Shown: positions 45,395 through 53,952 of the stretch, piece after piece
Position numbering within the stretch: position 1 is the stretch's first letter
Layout of the letters: every line of letters begins with the position of its first letter
Origin: Paracoccus aestuarii
Lineage (GTDB): Bacteria; Pseudomonadota; Alphaproteobacteria; Rhodobacterales; Rhodobacteraceae
Length of the DNA stretch: 64,000 nucleotides
Direction: 5' to 3'
NCBI RefSeq assembly: GCF_028553885.1
Contig: NZ_CP067171.1
Span: 1-64,000, forward strand
The notes under the pieces: generated by a model
The model's database searches: none
What the model was told of the DNA's origin: nothing
The model's input: only the letters and a program-made list of their open reading frames with translations
Program-made: the position numbers and the translations under genes

Positions 45395-45993
45395 GCGGAT
45401 GCCTCATATGCGGCGACGATGTCGCGGGCCTTGGCGGCGACCGTCTCGGGCGCGTCGCCGGGGGAATAAAGCGCCGATCCGATCCCGAAGCCCGCGGCCC
45501 CCGCGCGCCGCCAATCGTCCATCGTCGCGGCCGAGACCCCGCCCACGGCCCAGCATGCGGTGCCCGCGGGCAGGACCGCGCGCAGGGCGCGCAGGCCCGC
45601 GGGGCCGATCAGCTCGCTCGGGAACAGCTTCAGCCCGGTGGCGCCGGCGGCCAGCGCCGCGAAGGCCTCGGTCGGGGTCATGACGCCGGGAAAGCTGTTC
45701 ATGCCGGCGGCGGTCGTGGCGCGGATCACGGCCGCGTCGCAATGGGGCGACAGGACCATCCGGCCCCCGGCCCGGGCGACCTGCGCCACCTGGTTGGGGG
45801 TCATCACCGTGCCCGCGCCGATCAGCGCCCGGTCGCCGAAATCGCGGGCCATGGCGGCGATGCTGTCCAGGGGGTCGGGGGAATTCAGCGGCACCTCCAG
45901 CCGGGTGATGCCGGCATCGATCAGGGCGCGGGCAATGGCCGGGGCCTCGGGCGGGGTCAGGCCGCGCAGGATGGCGATGATGGGGCGGGACAT
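45391..45993 (-). CDS. dgoA: 2-dehydro-3-deoxy-6-phosphogalactonate aldolase
   Basis: Class I aldolase of 200 residues splitting KDPGal into pyruvate and glyceraldehyde-3-phosphate. Has [29 protein letters not shown], and the Schiff-base lysine region [14 protein letters not shown] (about 129-142). Closely related KDPG aldolases share these motifs, but the neighbouring DgoD, DgoK and galactosidase genes favour the galactose isomer. The ATG at 45993 follows a perfect AGGAGGA. Located 4 bp after dgoK. Confidence 0.9.
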   Translation of the reverse strand: MSRPIIAILRGLTPPEAPAIARALIDAGITRLEVPLNSPDPLDSIAAMARDFGDRALIGAGTVMTPNQVAQVARAGGRMVLSPHCDAAVIRATTAAGMNSFPGVMTPTEAFAALAAGATGLKLFPSELIGPAGLRALRAVLPAGTACWAVGGVSAATMDDWRRAGAAGFGIGSALYSPGDAPETVAAKARDIVAAYEASA

Positions 45994-45997
45994 GGGA

Positions 45998-46879
45998 TCA
46001 TTCCTCCTGAAAGCGGCGGTGCGCGGCGGCAAGCCCTGCCAAGGTGGCATCGGTGGCCGACATGCGCGCGGCGGGCACGCCTTGGGCCGCCAGCGCATCG
46101 ACATAGAGGTCGGCCAAGGCCGGGGCGCCGATCACCGTCACCTGGGATCCCAGCCACCACGGGCGCGCGGCCGCCAGCTCCCACCCGATCAGGGTGCCGG
46201 AAAGACGCCCCCGCGCCGCGGACGGGTCCAGCCCCGACAGCAGCGATTCCGCCCGCAGCTGGAACAGCCCGGCATAGCCGCGTTCGGGGCGCGACATGGC
46301 GTCGGACAGGGCGGTGCGGAAGGCCGCCGGATCGCCCTGACCCTCGCCCAGGGAATGGCGCAGCACGGATTGGCGCGACAGCAGGGCGAAAATCTCGCCG
46401 GTCATGAAGCTGACGAAATTGCAGATCTCGCCGGCCGAGATGCGGACCCATTTCGTATGCGTGCCGGGCAGGCAGGCGATGCCGTCGAAATCCGGCTCCA
46501 GCGCCAGAAGGCCCGCGATCTGGGTCTCCTCGCCGCGCATCACATCGGCGGGGCTGTCCTGGCGGATGCCGCAGACGACGCGGACGGGGCGGCCGCCGGG
46601 ATCGCCGGGCAGGGCGACCAGCCGGGGCGTGGCGGCGCAGGGGACGGGGGCATAGGGCGCCTCGATCCAGCCCTGGCGCGACCGAGGGCTGGCCCGCCGT
46701 CCCCGTCATCGCCTGCGGCATGGTCGGGTCGCGCGGGCCAGGGCGGGGGCGAACTGGTCGGGGGCCAGCCCGCCCATGCCCTGATCCGAGGACCGCGCCT
46801 CGACCGGCTTGCGGCCCGACATGGCCCAGAGGCGCAGGTTCGTGGTGCCCCAATCGGCGGCGATCCAGTTGATGGTCAC
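45998..46879 (-). pseudogene. dgoK: 2-dehydro-3-deoxygalactonokinase, interrupted by a 57-bp inversion
   Basis: The kinase step of the De Ley-Doudoroff pathway. Starts with GTG 46879 overlapping the alpha-galactosidase stop (GTGA) and reads TINWIAADWGTTNLRLWAM, the DgoK phosphate loop. The frame breaks at TGA 46706-46708. The plus strand of 46677-46733 encodes EGWPAVPVIACGMVGSR, the expected missing DgoK segment, in the wrong orientation. Reversing the segment gives LARATEGW...GSRQGWIEAPYA and an open 293-residue frame, the normal length. After the segment the frame continues intact (LPGTHTKWV and LTGAP-like [13 protein letters not shown]). As deposited it would make only a 57-residue product. 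Sequencing or assembly error, or a strain-level or reversible switch, all remain possible. Confidence 0.9.
46677..46733. other. 57-bp inverted segment in dgoK flanked by inverted repeats
   Basis: Bounded by CGCGACC (46677-46683) and its complement GGTCGCG (46727-46733). Outside these, GCCCTGG and CCAGGGC extend the symmetry with a 4-base offset. Because the arms are identical, the true breakpoints can lie anywhere in them (43 to 57 bp inverted). The length is a multiple of three, so the frame is kept in the restored orientation. Confidence 0.88.
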
Positions 46880-48921
46880 AGGCGGGTTCCTTCGATCACG
46901 GCGATGGTCTGCGGGAAGGCGGGCGGCAGCGCAACCCCCTGGGCCATCAGCGCCGCCCCGGTCAGGGTGACCGGCCCCTGCGTCAGGGCCGTCCGCGACG
47001 CGGGATGCCCGCGCGGGCGTTCCAGCATCCGCAGCCGATAGACGGCCCGCGGATCCAGCCCGGTCAGGCGCAGGGGCGGGGGCTGCAGGGCCACGGGGGC
47101 CTCGATCTGGGCGGCGAAGACGACCATGCGCGCGCCATCGGCGGCCAGCTGCATCTCGGCCAGGCTGCCCGCGGGGCGGTCCAGCCGCCAGATGTCGCCC
47201 GCCATCATCCAGTGGCGGTTCTCACGCCACCAGGCGGTAACGCGGGCCAAGATGCGGGCCTCGTCATCGGTCAGTTCGCGCGGGTCCATCTCAAAGCCCA
47301 TGTGGCGCTGCGCGGCGGTCCAGGCGCGCAGGGCCATGGGCAGGACACGACCCGAGGTGTGGCAGTCGCGGGGCCCCACATGGCTGCCGGTGACGCAGGC
47401 GGGCAGCAGCATCGCGGCCTCGTGCTGGATGCGCAGGCGTTCGATCGCGTCATTGCTGTCGGACAGCCAGACCCGCCCGCAGCGGGTCAGGATCGCCCCG
47501 TCGATCCGCCCCCCGCCCGAGGCGCAGCTTTCCCATTCCACCCCCGGATGTGCCGCGCGCAGCCGGTCCAGCAGCGCATAGAGCCCGCGCGTCTGGCGCG
47601 CATCGGCCATGGGCGTCAGGCGGTTATGGTCCCATTTGACATAGTCGATGTCATGATCGGTCAGGATGCGGTCGATGTGGTCGAACAGATGATCGCGGAC
47701 CTCCGGGCGCGACAGGTCCAGATGCAGCTGGTTGCGGCCCCGGATCTGGTCGCGCGGCCCCAGCATCCAGTCGGGATGGGCGCGGAACAGGTCGCTGTCC
47801 TCGTTCACCATCTCGGGCTCGAGCCACAGGCCGAAGCGCAGGCCCATCGCGCGCAGCCGGGCGATCAGCGGCCCCAGGCCCTTGGGATGCTTGCGCGGAT
47901 CGACCGTCCAGTCGCCGAGCGAGGTCGTGTCGTCGTCGCGCCGCCCGAACCAGCCGTCGTCCAGCACGAAGCGTTCGGCGCCAAGCGTCGCGGCGCGGTC
48001 GGCGATGCGGGCCAGCTCGGTCTGGTCATGGCGGAAATAGACGGCCTCCCACCCGTTGTAATGAACGGGGCGGGGTTGGCGGGACGGGGGCAGCGCGTCG
48101 CGGATCCTGCGCTGCAGCGGGATGGCGGCGCTGTTCAGCCCGGCCTCGCCCCGGATCAGCCAGAGGGGTGCGGTGCGGAACTCCGTGCCCGGTTCCGGTT
48201 CGCTGCCCGAGGCCGGGCCCAGCTGGATCTGGCGACGGCCCTCGGGCAGGGTCTCGACCAGCATGCGGTGGCCGCCCGACCAGGCGAGGTGCAGGGCCGC
48301 GACCTCGCCGGTCGTGTGGCTGGTGCCCGGCGTCGTCAGCCAGAAGAGCGGCGGGTGTTCATGCCCCGACCGGCCGGTGCGCGCGTCGCGCAGGCGGGTG
48401 CCGTGGTCCAGCGTGGCGGTGACGGGCTGGAATTCCCGCGTCCAGCGGCCTGCCAGCTCGGTCAGCCGGGTCATGTGCAAAGGCGCGGGCAGCGCCACGG
48501 CCAGGTGATGCAGGACCAGCGGCCGATCCGCACGCAGAACCGCCTCGATCGTGATCAGCCCATGCGCCCGCGTGGCGATGTGGTGATCCAGCCGCAGCCC
48601 CGGCGCGACATGGCGCAGCACCAGGCCGCCATCATCCTGATCGGCCCCCGCCAGCCGCCATTCGGGCAGGAGCGGGCGGTCGTCCTGAAAGGCCACCAGG
48701 CCGGGCTGGCCGGGAAAGCTGCGCCGCGCCTCGGGCAGCAGCGACAGAGGCGGCAGCGCGTCCAGCATCCCGCCGGTGACCCCGCCCGCGCCCGCCGCGA
48801 CCAGTGCGTCAAGGTCGGTATCGGCAGGCAGGGGCTCGCCCCAGTAATGGCAGGCGGACATGCCGCCATCGCTGCCGAAAACCAGCGTCTGCGCCGGGCT
48901 GTCGATGCGCCAGAGGCTCAT
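46876..48921 (-). CDS. Alpha-galactosidase, GH36 family
   Basis: Glycoside hydrolase of 681 residues with the GH36 catalytic signatures: nucleophile Asp in YVKWDHNR and acid/base Asp in WLSDSNDAIERL, and the preceding VLDDGWFGRRDDD and GLRFGLWLEPEMVN segments of the TIM barrel. The N-terminal ~250 residues form the usual beta-supersandwich and the C-terminus is beta-rich. No signal peptide, so it acts in the cytoplasm on imported alpha-galactosides such as melibiose or raffinose-type sugars. Start 48921 overlaps the permease stop (ATGA). Confidence 0.93.
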   Translation of the reverse strand: MSLWRIDSPAQTLVFGSDGGMSACHYWGEPLPADTDLDALVAAGAGGVTGGMLDALPPLSLLPEARRSFPGQPGLVAFQDDRPLLPEWRLAGADQDDGGLVLRHVAPGLRLDHHIATRAHGLITIEAVLRADRPLVLHHLAVALPAPLHMTRLTELAGRWTREFQPVTATLDHGTRLRDARTGRSGHEHPPLFWLTTPGTSHTTGEVAALHLAWSGGHRMLVETLPEGRRQIQLGPASGSEPEPGTEFRTAPLWLIRGEAGLNSAAIPLQRRIRDALPPSRQPRPVHYNGWEAVYFRHDQTELARIADRAATLGAERFVLDDGWFGRRDDDTTSLGDWTVDPRKHPKGLGPLIARLRAMGLRFGLWLEPEMVNEDSDLFRAHPDWMLGPRDQIRGRNQLHLDLSRPEVRDHLFDHIDRILTDHDIDYVKWDHNRLTPMADARQTRGLYALLDRLRAAHPGVEWESCASGGGRIDGAILTRCGRVWLSDSNDAIERLRIQHEAAMLLPACVTGSHVGPRDCHTSGRVLPMALRAWTAAQRHMGFEMDPRELTDDEARILARVTAWWRENRHWMMAGDIWRLDRPAGSLAEMQLAADGARMVVFAAQIEAPVALQPPPLRLTGLDPRAVYRLRMLERPRGHPASRTALTQGPVTLTGAALMAQGVALPPAFPQTIAVIEGTRL

Positions 48922-49763
48922 TTCACCGCCCCCAAGGTCAGCCCGGCGATGAAATGCCGCTGCATCAGGAAGAACATCAGAACGGGCGGCATGGCGGCCA
49001 GGATCGATCCGGCGCTGACCAGGTGCCAGGCGGCGATCCACTGGCCGTTCAGGCTGTTCAGCCCGGCCGTCACGGGTTGCGTGCCCGCCCCTTGGGTCAG
49101 CACCATCGCCCAGAAGTAATCGTTCCAGATGAAGGTGAAGACCAGCACCGACAGCGCCGCGATGGCGGGCCGGACCAAGGGCAGGACGATATGCCAGAAG
49201 ATCTGCCATTCGGTGACGCCCTCGACGCGGGCGGCCTCGATCAGCTCGCGCGGTAGGGCCTTGATGAAGTTGCGCATGAAGAGCGTGCAGAACCCCGTCT
49301 GGAAGGCGATGTGGAACAGCGCCAGCCCGGTGATCGTGTTGTAGAGGCCGAGGCTGACCGTCAGATCGCGCACCGGCACCATCAGGATCTGGAAGGGCAC
49401 GAAATTGCCCGCCACGAACATGAAGAAGACCAGCATCGAAAAGCGGAACCGATAGACCGCCAGCGCGAAACCCGTCAGGCAGGACAGGGCCACCGCCCCG
49501 ATCATCACCGGGATCGTCGTGCGCAGGCTGTTCCACAGATAGCTGCCCATGGGCGAATTGCGGAAGACATCCAGGTAATTCTCGAAGGCCAGGCGCGAGG
49601 GCATGCCGAAGTAGTTACCCTGCGCGAGGTCCGATGACGGCCTGACCGATGTCGCGGCCACCCCCAGCAAAGGCAGCAGCCACAGGATCAGCATCACCGG
49701 CAGCGCCACCTGATACATCGTCCGGGCGGCGGGGGACATGGATTGGACGGGACGGGGGAACAT
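48918..49763 (-). CDS. Galactoside ABC importer permease (MalG-type)
   Basis: The 281-residue integral membrane protein has six predicted helices and the EAA cytoplasmic loop EAARVEGVTEWQIFWHIVLPL (about 190-210). Works with the MalF-type permease encoded just upstream, the periplasmic protein and probably the ATPase encoded divergently at 52897. The gap to the upstream gene is 4 bp and its stop overlaps the alpha-galactosidase start. Substrate inferred from the cluster: alpha- or beta-galactosides or galactose. Confidence 0.87.
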   Translation of the reverse strand: MFPRPVQSMSPAARTMYQVALPVMLILWLLPLLGVAATSVRPSSDLAQGNYFGMPSRLAFENYLDVFRNSPMGSYLWNSLRTTIPVMIGAVALSCLTGFALAVYRFRFSMLVFFMFVAGNFVPFQILMVPVRDLTVSLGLYNTITGLALFHIAFQTGFCTLFMRNFIKALPRELIEAARVEGVTEWQIFWHIVLPLVRPAIAALSVLVFTFIWNDYFWAMVLTQGAGTQPVTAGLNSLNGQWIAAWHLVSAGSILAAMPPVLMFFLMQRHFIAGLTLGAVK

Positions 49764-49767
49764 CGCT

Positions 49768-50679
49768 CTACAGCCCTTTCTCGTCGCGCCACATCTTCCA
49801 GATGAAGCCCGAGATGAAGATCATCATGATGCCGAACAGCACCACCGCGATGGCCGCGCCATAGCCCATCCGGTAGCCGTATTCCGACAGCGCCTGTTCA
49901 TACATGTAATAGGACAGCACGCGGCTGGACCCGAAGGGCCCGCCCGAGGTCATGATGCTGACCAGATCGAAGCTGCGCAGCGCGCCGATCACGGTCATCA
50001 CCACCGCGATGAATGTGGCCGGGCGCAGCTGCGGCAGGACCACATGCCACAGCATCCGCCAGCCCTTGGCGCCGTCCAGGCGCGCGGCCTCGATCTGGTC
50101 GGGGGCGACGGCATTGAGGCCGGTCAGATAGAGGATCATGCAATAGGCGATCTGCGGCCAGAGGCCTGCCGCGATGATGCCGTAGGTGACGTAATCCTCC
50201 TCGGCCAGGATGGCCACGCCGCGCCCGGTCAGCCATTCGATCATCGCATAGAGCAGCCCGAAGCCCGGTGCGTAGAACCAGGAAAAGATCAGCCCCACGA
50301 CCACCTGGCTGATGACGAAGGGAAAGAAGAACAGCGACTTGTAGATGCGGATGCCGCGCACGGTCTGGTTCAGGAACAGCGCGATCATCAGCCCCGCCGG
50401 CACCGCCAGCATATAGAGGACCAGCCAGATCACGTTGTTCTTCAGGCTGGTATAGAAGGCGTCGTCCCACCACAGCTCGGAATAGTTGGCCAGCCCGATC
50501 CAGCGCATCTGGCCCAGCCCGTCCCAGTCATGGAAGGACACCCAGACCGACTGGACGATCGGGATCAGCACATAGATCAGGAACATCGCCATGCCCGGCG
50601 CCAGAAACAGCCACGGCGTCAGGGTCTTGCGGGTCCGGCGGGCGCGCGGCGGGGCGGGGTCATGGGGCAGGGCGGTCAT
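49768..50679 (-). CDS. Galactoside ABC importer permease (MalF-type)
   Basis: The 303-residue CUT1 permease has a long charged N-terminus and six predicted transmembrane segments; EAA loop EAARLDGAKGWRMLWHVVLPQL at about 213-234. First membrane gene after the binding-protein gene and its stem-loop. A GGAG ribosome-binding site is seen 8 bp before the ATG. Standard partner for the MalG-type permease downstream. Confidence 0.87.
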   Translation of the reverse strand: MTALPHDPAPPRARRTRKTLTPWLFLAPGMAMFLIYVLIPIVQSVWVSFHDWDGLGQMRWIGLANYSELWWDDAFYTSLKNNVIWLVLYMLAVPAGLMIALFLNQTVRGIRIYKSLFFFPFVISQVVVGLIFSWFYAPGFGLLYAMIEWLTGRGVAILAEEDYVTYGIIAAGLWPQIAYCMILYLTGLNAVAPDQIEAARLDGAKGWRMLWHVVLPQLRPATFIAVVMTVIGALRSFDLVSIMTSGGPFGSSRVLSYYMYEQALSEYGYRMGYGAAIAVVLFGIMMIFISGFIWKMWRDEKGL

Positions 50680-50718
50680 CGGACGCTCCGGGTCGGGCCA
50701 AGGTGATGCGGGCCGGGG

Positions 50719-50746
50719 GGATGCGGGCCGTGAGTGGCCCGCATCC
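50719..50746 (-). promoter_or_regulatory. Stem-loop after galactoside-binding protein gene
   Basis: 11-bp perfect stem (50719-50729 with 50736-50746) and 6-nt loop in the 72-bp gap between the binding-protein stop and the MalF-type start; begins 5 bp after the stop. An extra copy of GATGCGGGCCG lies at 50705-50715. No U-tract. Probable partial attenuator or 3' mRNA stabiliser. Confidence 0.6.
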
Positions 50747-50751
50747 GGCGC

Positions 50752-51996
50752 CTACTGGGCGGTGGCGTAGATGCGCTGGCGCTGGCGCTCCAGCCGGTCC
50801 AGGATCTGGTCCAGACGCTCCGGGCGGACCAGGAACTCCTGGAAGCCCTCCATCCCGGCCTTGGCCATCTCGGCGGGGGCGTCGCGGTCGAAGAACTGCG
50901 CGATGCCGCCCTCGGCGGTGGACAGCATCTCGAACCCGGCCTGCAGGAAGGGATCGTCGCCGACGCTGGCCTCGGAATTGACCGGCAGCTGGCCCAGCAT
51001 GTCATTCATCTTGGTCTGCACGTTGGCGCGGGCCAGATAGGTCAGGAACAGCTTGGCATCATCGGGGTTGCGGGCGCCTGCGGGGATGTGGACGGTCTCG
51101 GTCGGGGCCTCCTCGGCGCGGGGGATGTCCGCGTTGATCGTGGGGAAGGACATGAAGCCCAGATTGTCATCCGTCATGCCCCCGTCGCGGAATGCCGCCA
51201 CGGCAAAATTGCCCATGACGTAATGCGCGGCCCGGCCCTGGACCATCAGCGCCACCGCATCCTGCCAGTCGATGGCGGCATGGTTGGCGGTGATGAAGGG
51301 GGCGATGCGGCCCATCTCGGCAAAGACGGCGCGCACGCTGTCATCGGTCCAGGGGATTTCCCCGTTGGTCAGCTGCATGTGCCAGTCATAGCCGTTCGTG
51401 CGCAGCGACAGATAATCGAACAGCCCCGCCACCGGCCACAGCGCCTTGCTGCCCGTGGTCAGGCAGTCGATGCCCGCGGCCTGGAAGGTTTCGCAATTGG
51501 CCAGGAAACCGTCCCAATCGGTGGCAGGCTCGGCGATGCCCGCGGCCTCATAGGCGTCGCGGTTGTAATACACGCCCCACTGGTAATAGCTGTAGGGCAT
51601 TCCCCATTGCTTGCCGTCGAAGGTGACCGAGCTTTCGGCCGAGGCCAGGTTCTCGCCCACGCCCTCGGCCGCCCAGACATCCGAGATGTCCATCAGCTGG
51701 CCCGCATCGACGAAAGGCTTCATGCGGTTGCCCGCGAACCAGGTGATCAGGTCGGGTGGATCGGCGGTCAGGAAGTTGCGGATCGCGGTCTTGAAGCCCT
51801 CGTGGTCGAAGGTGTTGATCTCGACCCGGATCTCGGGGTGCTCGGCCATGAAATCGGCGGCCAGCGTCTCGAACATCTGGCGCGGCGCGGGGTCCGAGGC
51901 ATTGGTGTTGAAGGTCAGCACGCGGTCCTGCGCCAGCGCCGGCGCGGCGCTGGCCAGAAGCGCGGCAAGCGCCAGGGCCTTCCGTGATGTCAGCAT
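50752..51996 (-). CDS. Galactoside ABC importer, periplasmic binding protein
   Basis: CUT1-type extracytoplasmic binding protein (414 residues) with a Sec signal peptide cleaved near residue 22 (APALA-QDRVL). SBP family features include FADGKQWGMPYSYYQWGVYYNRDAYEAAGI-like residues at about 125-155 (here FDGKQWGMPYSYYQWGVYYN) and AAIDWQDAVALMVQGRAAHYVMG. It supplies substrate to the two downstream permeases. GGGAGG ribosome-binding site precedes ATG 51996. First gene of the minus-strand galactose operon, divergent from the IclR gene. Confidence 0.88.
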   Translation of the reverse strand: MLTSRKALALAALLASAAPALAQDRVLTFNTNASDPAPRQMFETLAADFMAEHPEIRVEINTFDHEGFKTAIRNFLTADPPDLITWFAGNRMKPFVDAGQLMDISDVWAAEGVGENLASAESSVTFDGKQWGMPYSYYQWGVYYNRDAYEAAGIAEPATDWDGFLANCETFQAAGIDCLTTGSKALWPVAGLFDYLSLRTNGYDWHMQLTNGEIPWTDDSVRAVFAEMGRIAPFITANHAAIDWQDAVALMVQGRAAHYVMGNFAVAAFRDGGMTDDNLGFMSFPTINADIPRAEEAPTETVHIPAGARNPDDAKLFLTYLARANVQTKMNDMLGQLPVNSEASVGDDPFLQAGFEMLSTAEGGIAQFFDRDAPAEMAKAGMEGFQEFLVRPERLDQILDRLERQRQRIYATAQ

Positions 51997-52022
51997 GTCG
52001 TTCCTCCCTGCGTTGTTCCATA

Positions 52023-52051
52023 TTTTGAAACCGTGTTTTGAATATTGAAAC
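52023..52051. promoter_or_regulatory. Divergent galactoside promoter/operator region
   Basis: AT-rich pocket in the 105-bp gap between the binding-protein gene and the IclR regulator. Contains TTGAAAC at 52025-52031 and again at 52045-52051, 20 bp apart (two turns), within TTTTGAAAC and TATTGAAAC contexts, plus an imperfect inverse GTTTTGAA between them. Candidate IclR-protein operators and promoter elements. Confidence 0.4.
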
Positions 52052-52101
52052 TATGTGGCGAATCGCCTAGCCTGTCAACAACGAGGGGAGGGCCGTTCGG
52101 C

Positions 52102-52888
52102 ATGACAGGGCGCGAGACGAGCGACGGCACGGTGGGGCGCACCCTGGCGGTGCTGGACCTGGTGGCGGGGTTCGGGCGGCCGGTGCGGTTCGCCGAGCTG
52201 CTGCCGGTGGCGGGGCTGCCCAAGGCGACGCTCTATCGGTTTCTGCAGGCGCTGACGCATCAGGACATGCTGGCCTTCGACGAGGCGCATCAGACCTATG
52301 CGCCGGGCATGCGGCTGGTCCGGCTGGCCCATTCGGCCTGGGCGCAGTCTAGCCTGGCGCCGGTGGCGCGCGCGGTCCTGGACGAGCTGGCCGAGGCCTT
52401 GGGCCAGACGATCCACCTGGCCCAGCTGGACAATGGCGCGGTCCTCTATGTCGACAAGCGCAACGCCAAGCTGCCGGTCGAGATGTTCGCCCAATCGGGC
52501 AAGGTGGGCCCCGCCTATTGCACGGGCGTCGGCAAGGCCATGCTGGCCCATCTGCCCGAGGATCGGCTGGCCGCCGCCATCGACCGCCAGTCCTTTCACC
52601 GCCACACGCCCAGCACCCTGACCGACCCGGCCGCGCTGCGTGCCGATCTGGCCCGCATCCGCGCGCGCGGCTATGCGCTGGATGACGAGGAACACGAGGC
52701 CGGCATCGCCTGCATCGCCGCCCCCGACAGGACCGGGGCGGGTGCTGGGGGCGATCTCGGTCACGACCACCACGGCGAGTACGCCGCGCGACCGCCTGCT
52801 GGCCCTGGCCGGTCCCGTCCGCGACGCCGCCGCCCGCATCGCCCAGGCCGCCGAGGCGTGGCGGTTTCCCGAACACAGATCCGCATGA
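52102..52888 (+). pseudogene. IclR-family regulator of the galactose cluster, frameshifted
   Basis: N-terminal winged helix-turn-helix (PVRFAELLPVAGLPKATLYRFLQALTHQD in residues about 24-53) and IclR effector domain (VARAVLDELAEALGQTIHL; GPAYCTGVGKAMLAHL) are in one frame to ACIAAP near residue 207. The expected remainder (RVLGAISVTTTTASTPRDRLLALAGPVRDAAARI) is in the next frame and ends at TGA 52886-52888. The reading moves by one base at the C5 run 52721-52725; removing one C gives an uninterrupted 261-residue IclR protein whose stop would overlap the next gene as ATGA. As deposited, the first frame stays open into the ABC ATPase and predicts an artificial fusion. Sequencing error or true frameshift. 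Confidence 0.85.
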
Positions 52889-52896
52889 GGTTGCCC

Positions 52897-53952
52897 ATGT
52901 CCGGCGTCCAGCTGAACCGCGTCACCAAGGATTTCGGCCCCGTCCGGGTGATCCACGGCGTCGACCTTGCCATCGAGCAGGGGGAATTCTGCGTCTTCGT
53001 CGGCCCCTCGGGCTGCGGGAAATCCACCCTGCTGCGCATGATCGCGGGGCTGGAGGAGACCAGCGCCGGCCAGGTCCGCATCGAGGGCGCCGACGTCACC
53101 CATGCCGAACCCGCCGACCGGGGCGTGGCGATGGTGTTCCAGACCTATGCGCTTTATCCCCACATGACGGTGGCCCAGAACATGGGCTTCGGCCTGAAGA
53201 TGAACGGCCATCCCAAGGCCCAGATCGCCGCCAAGGTGGCCGAGGCCGCCCGCATCCTGAAGCTGGACCCGCTGCTGGACCGCAAGCCTGCCAACCTGTC
53301 CGGCGGCCAGCGCCAGCGCGTTGCGATCGGGCGGGCCATCGTGCGCGGCCCCAAGGTCTTCCTGTTCGACGAGCCGCTGTCGAACCTCGATGCCGAGCTG
53401 CGCGTGGAAATGCGGGCCGAGATCGCGCGCCTGCACCGCGAGATCAAGGCCACGATGATCTATGTCACCCATGACCAGGTCGAGGCGATGACCATGGCCG
53501 ACAAGATCGTGGTCCTGCGTGCCGGCCGGATCGAGCAGGTGGGCGCGCCCATGGACCTCTATGACGATCCCGACAACCGCTTCGTCGCGGGCTTCATCGG
53601 CAGCCCGGCGATGAATTTCCTGGCCGGTCGGGTGCAGGGCGGGCAGGTCGTGACGCCTGCCTTCGACACGCCCATCCCCGCAGCCAGCCCCGCCCTGACG
53701 GATGGCCGCGCGGTCGAGATCGGGCTGCGCCCCGTTGCGCTGACCATCACGCCCGACGGCCCCTTCCGGGTCGAGCTGGCCGAGAATCTGGGTGGCACGA
53801 CATTCGCCCATCTGCGCGCGCCCTCGGGCGAGAAGCTGATCGTCCAGACCGGCCAGCGGCTGGACCCGGCGGGCGGCGGCAGTCTGGGGCTGGCCTTCGA
53901 TCCGGCGCATGCCTTCTTCTTCGACGCCCAGACCGGGCAGCGCCTCAGATGA
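52897..53952 (+). CDS. UgpC/MsmK-type ABC importer ATPase
   Basis: The 351-residue CUT1 ATPase has Walker A VGPSGCGKST (about 36-45), Q-loop, signature LSGGQRQR, Walker B VFLFDEPLSNLD and H-loop YVTHDQVEAM, followed by a C-terminal TOBE domain. Likely energises the galactoside importer encoded divergently, which has no ATPase of its own. ATG 52897 has GAGG 7 bp upstream; ATG 52885 is the alternative and overlaps the restored IclR stop. Its stop overlaps the galactose dehydrogenase start. Confidence 0.9.
   Translation: MSGVQLNRVTKDFGPVRVIHGVDLAIEQGEFCVFVGPSGCGKSTLLRMIAGLEETSAGQVRIEGADVTHAEPADRGVAMVFQTYALYPHMTVAQNMGFGLKMNGHPKAQIAAKVAEAARILKLDPLLDRKPANLSGGQRQRVAIGRAIVRGPKVFLFDEPLSNLDAELRVEMRAEIARLHREIKATMIYVTHDQVEAMTMADKIVVLRAGRIEQVGAPMDLYDDPDNRFVAGFIGSPAMNFLAGRVQGGQVVTPAFDTPIPAASPALTDGRAVEIGLRPVALTITPDGPFRVELAENLGGTTFAHLRAPSGEKLIVQTGQRLDPAGGGSLGLAFDPAHAFFFDAQTGQRLR

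Noticed and set aside
45957..46853. 298-residue alternative minus-strand frame over dgoK
   Set aside because: Different frame from both intact halves of DgoK; product lacks kinase motifs.
52045..53952. 635-residue IclR-ATPase fusion protein
   Set aside because: The linker part is the out-of-frame reading of the IclR C-terminus, so the fusion is a frameshift product, not a designed two-domain protein.
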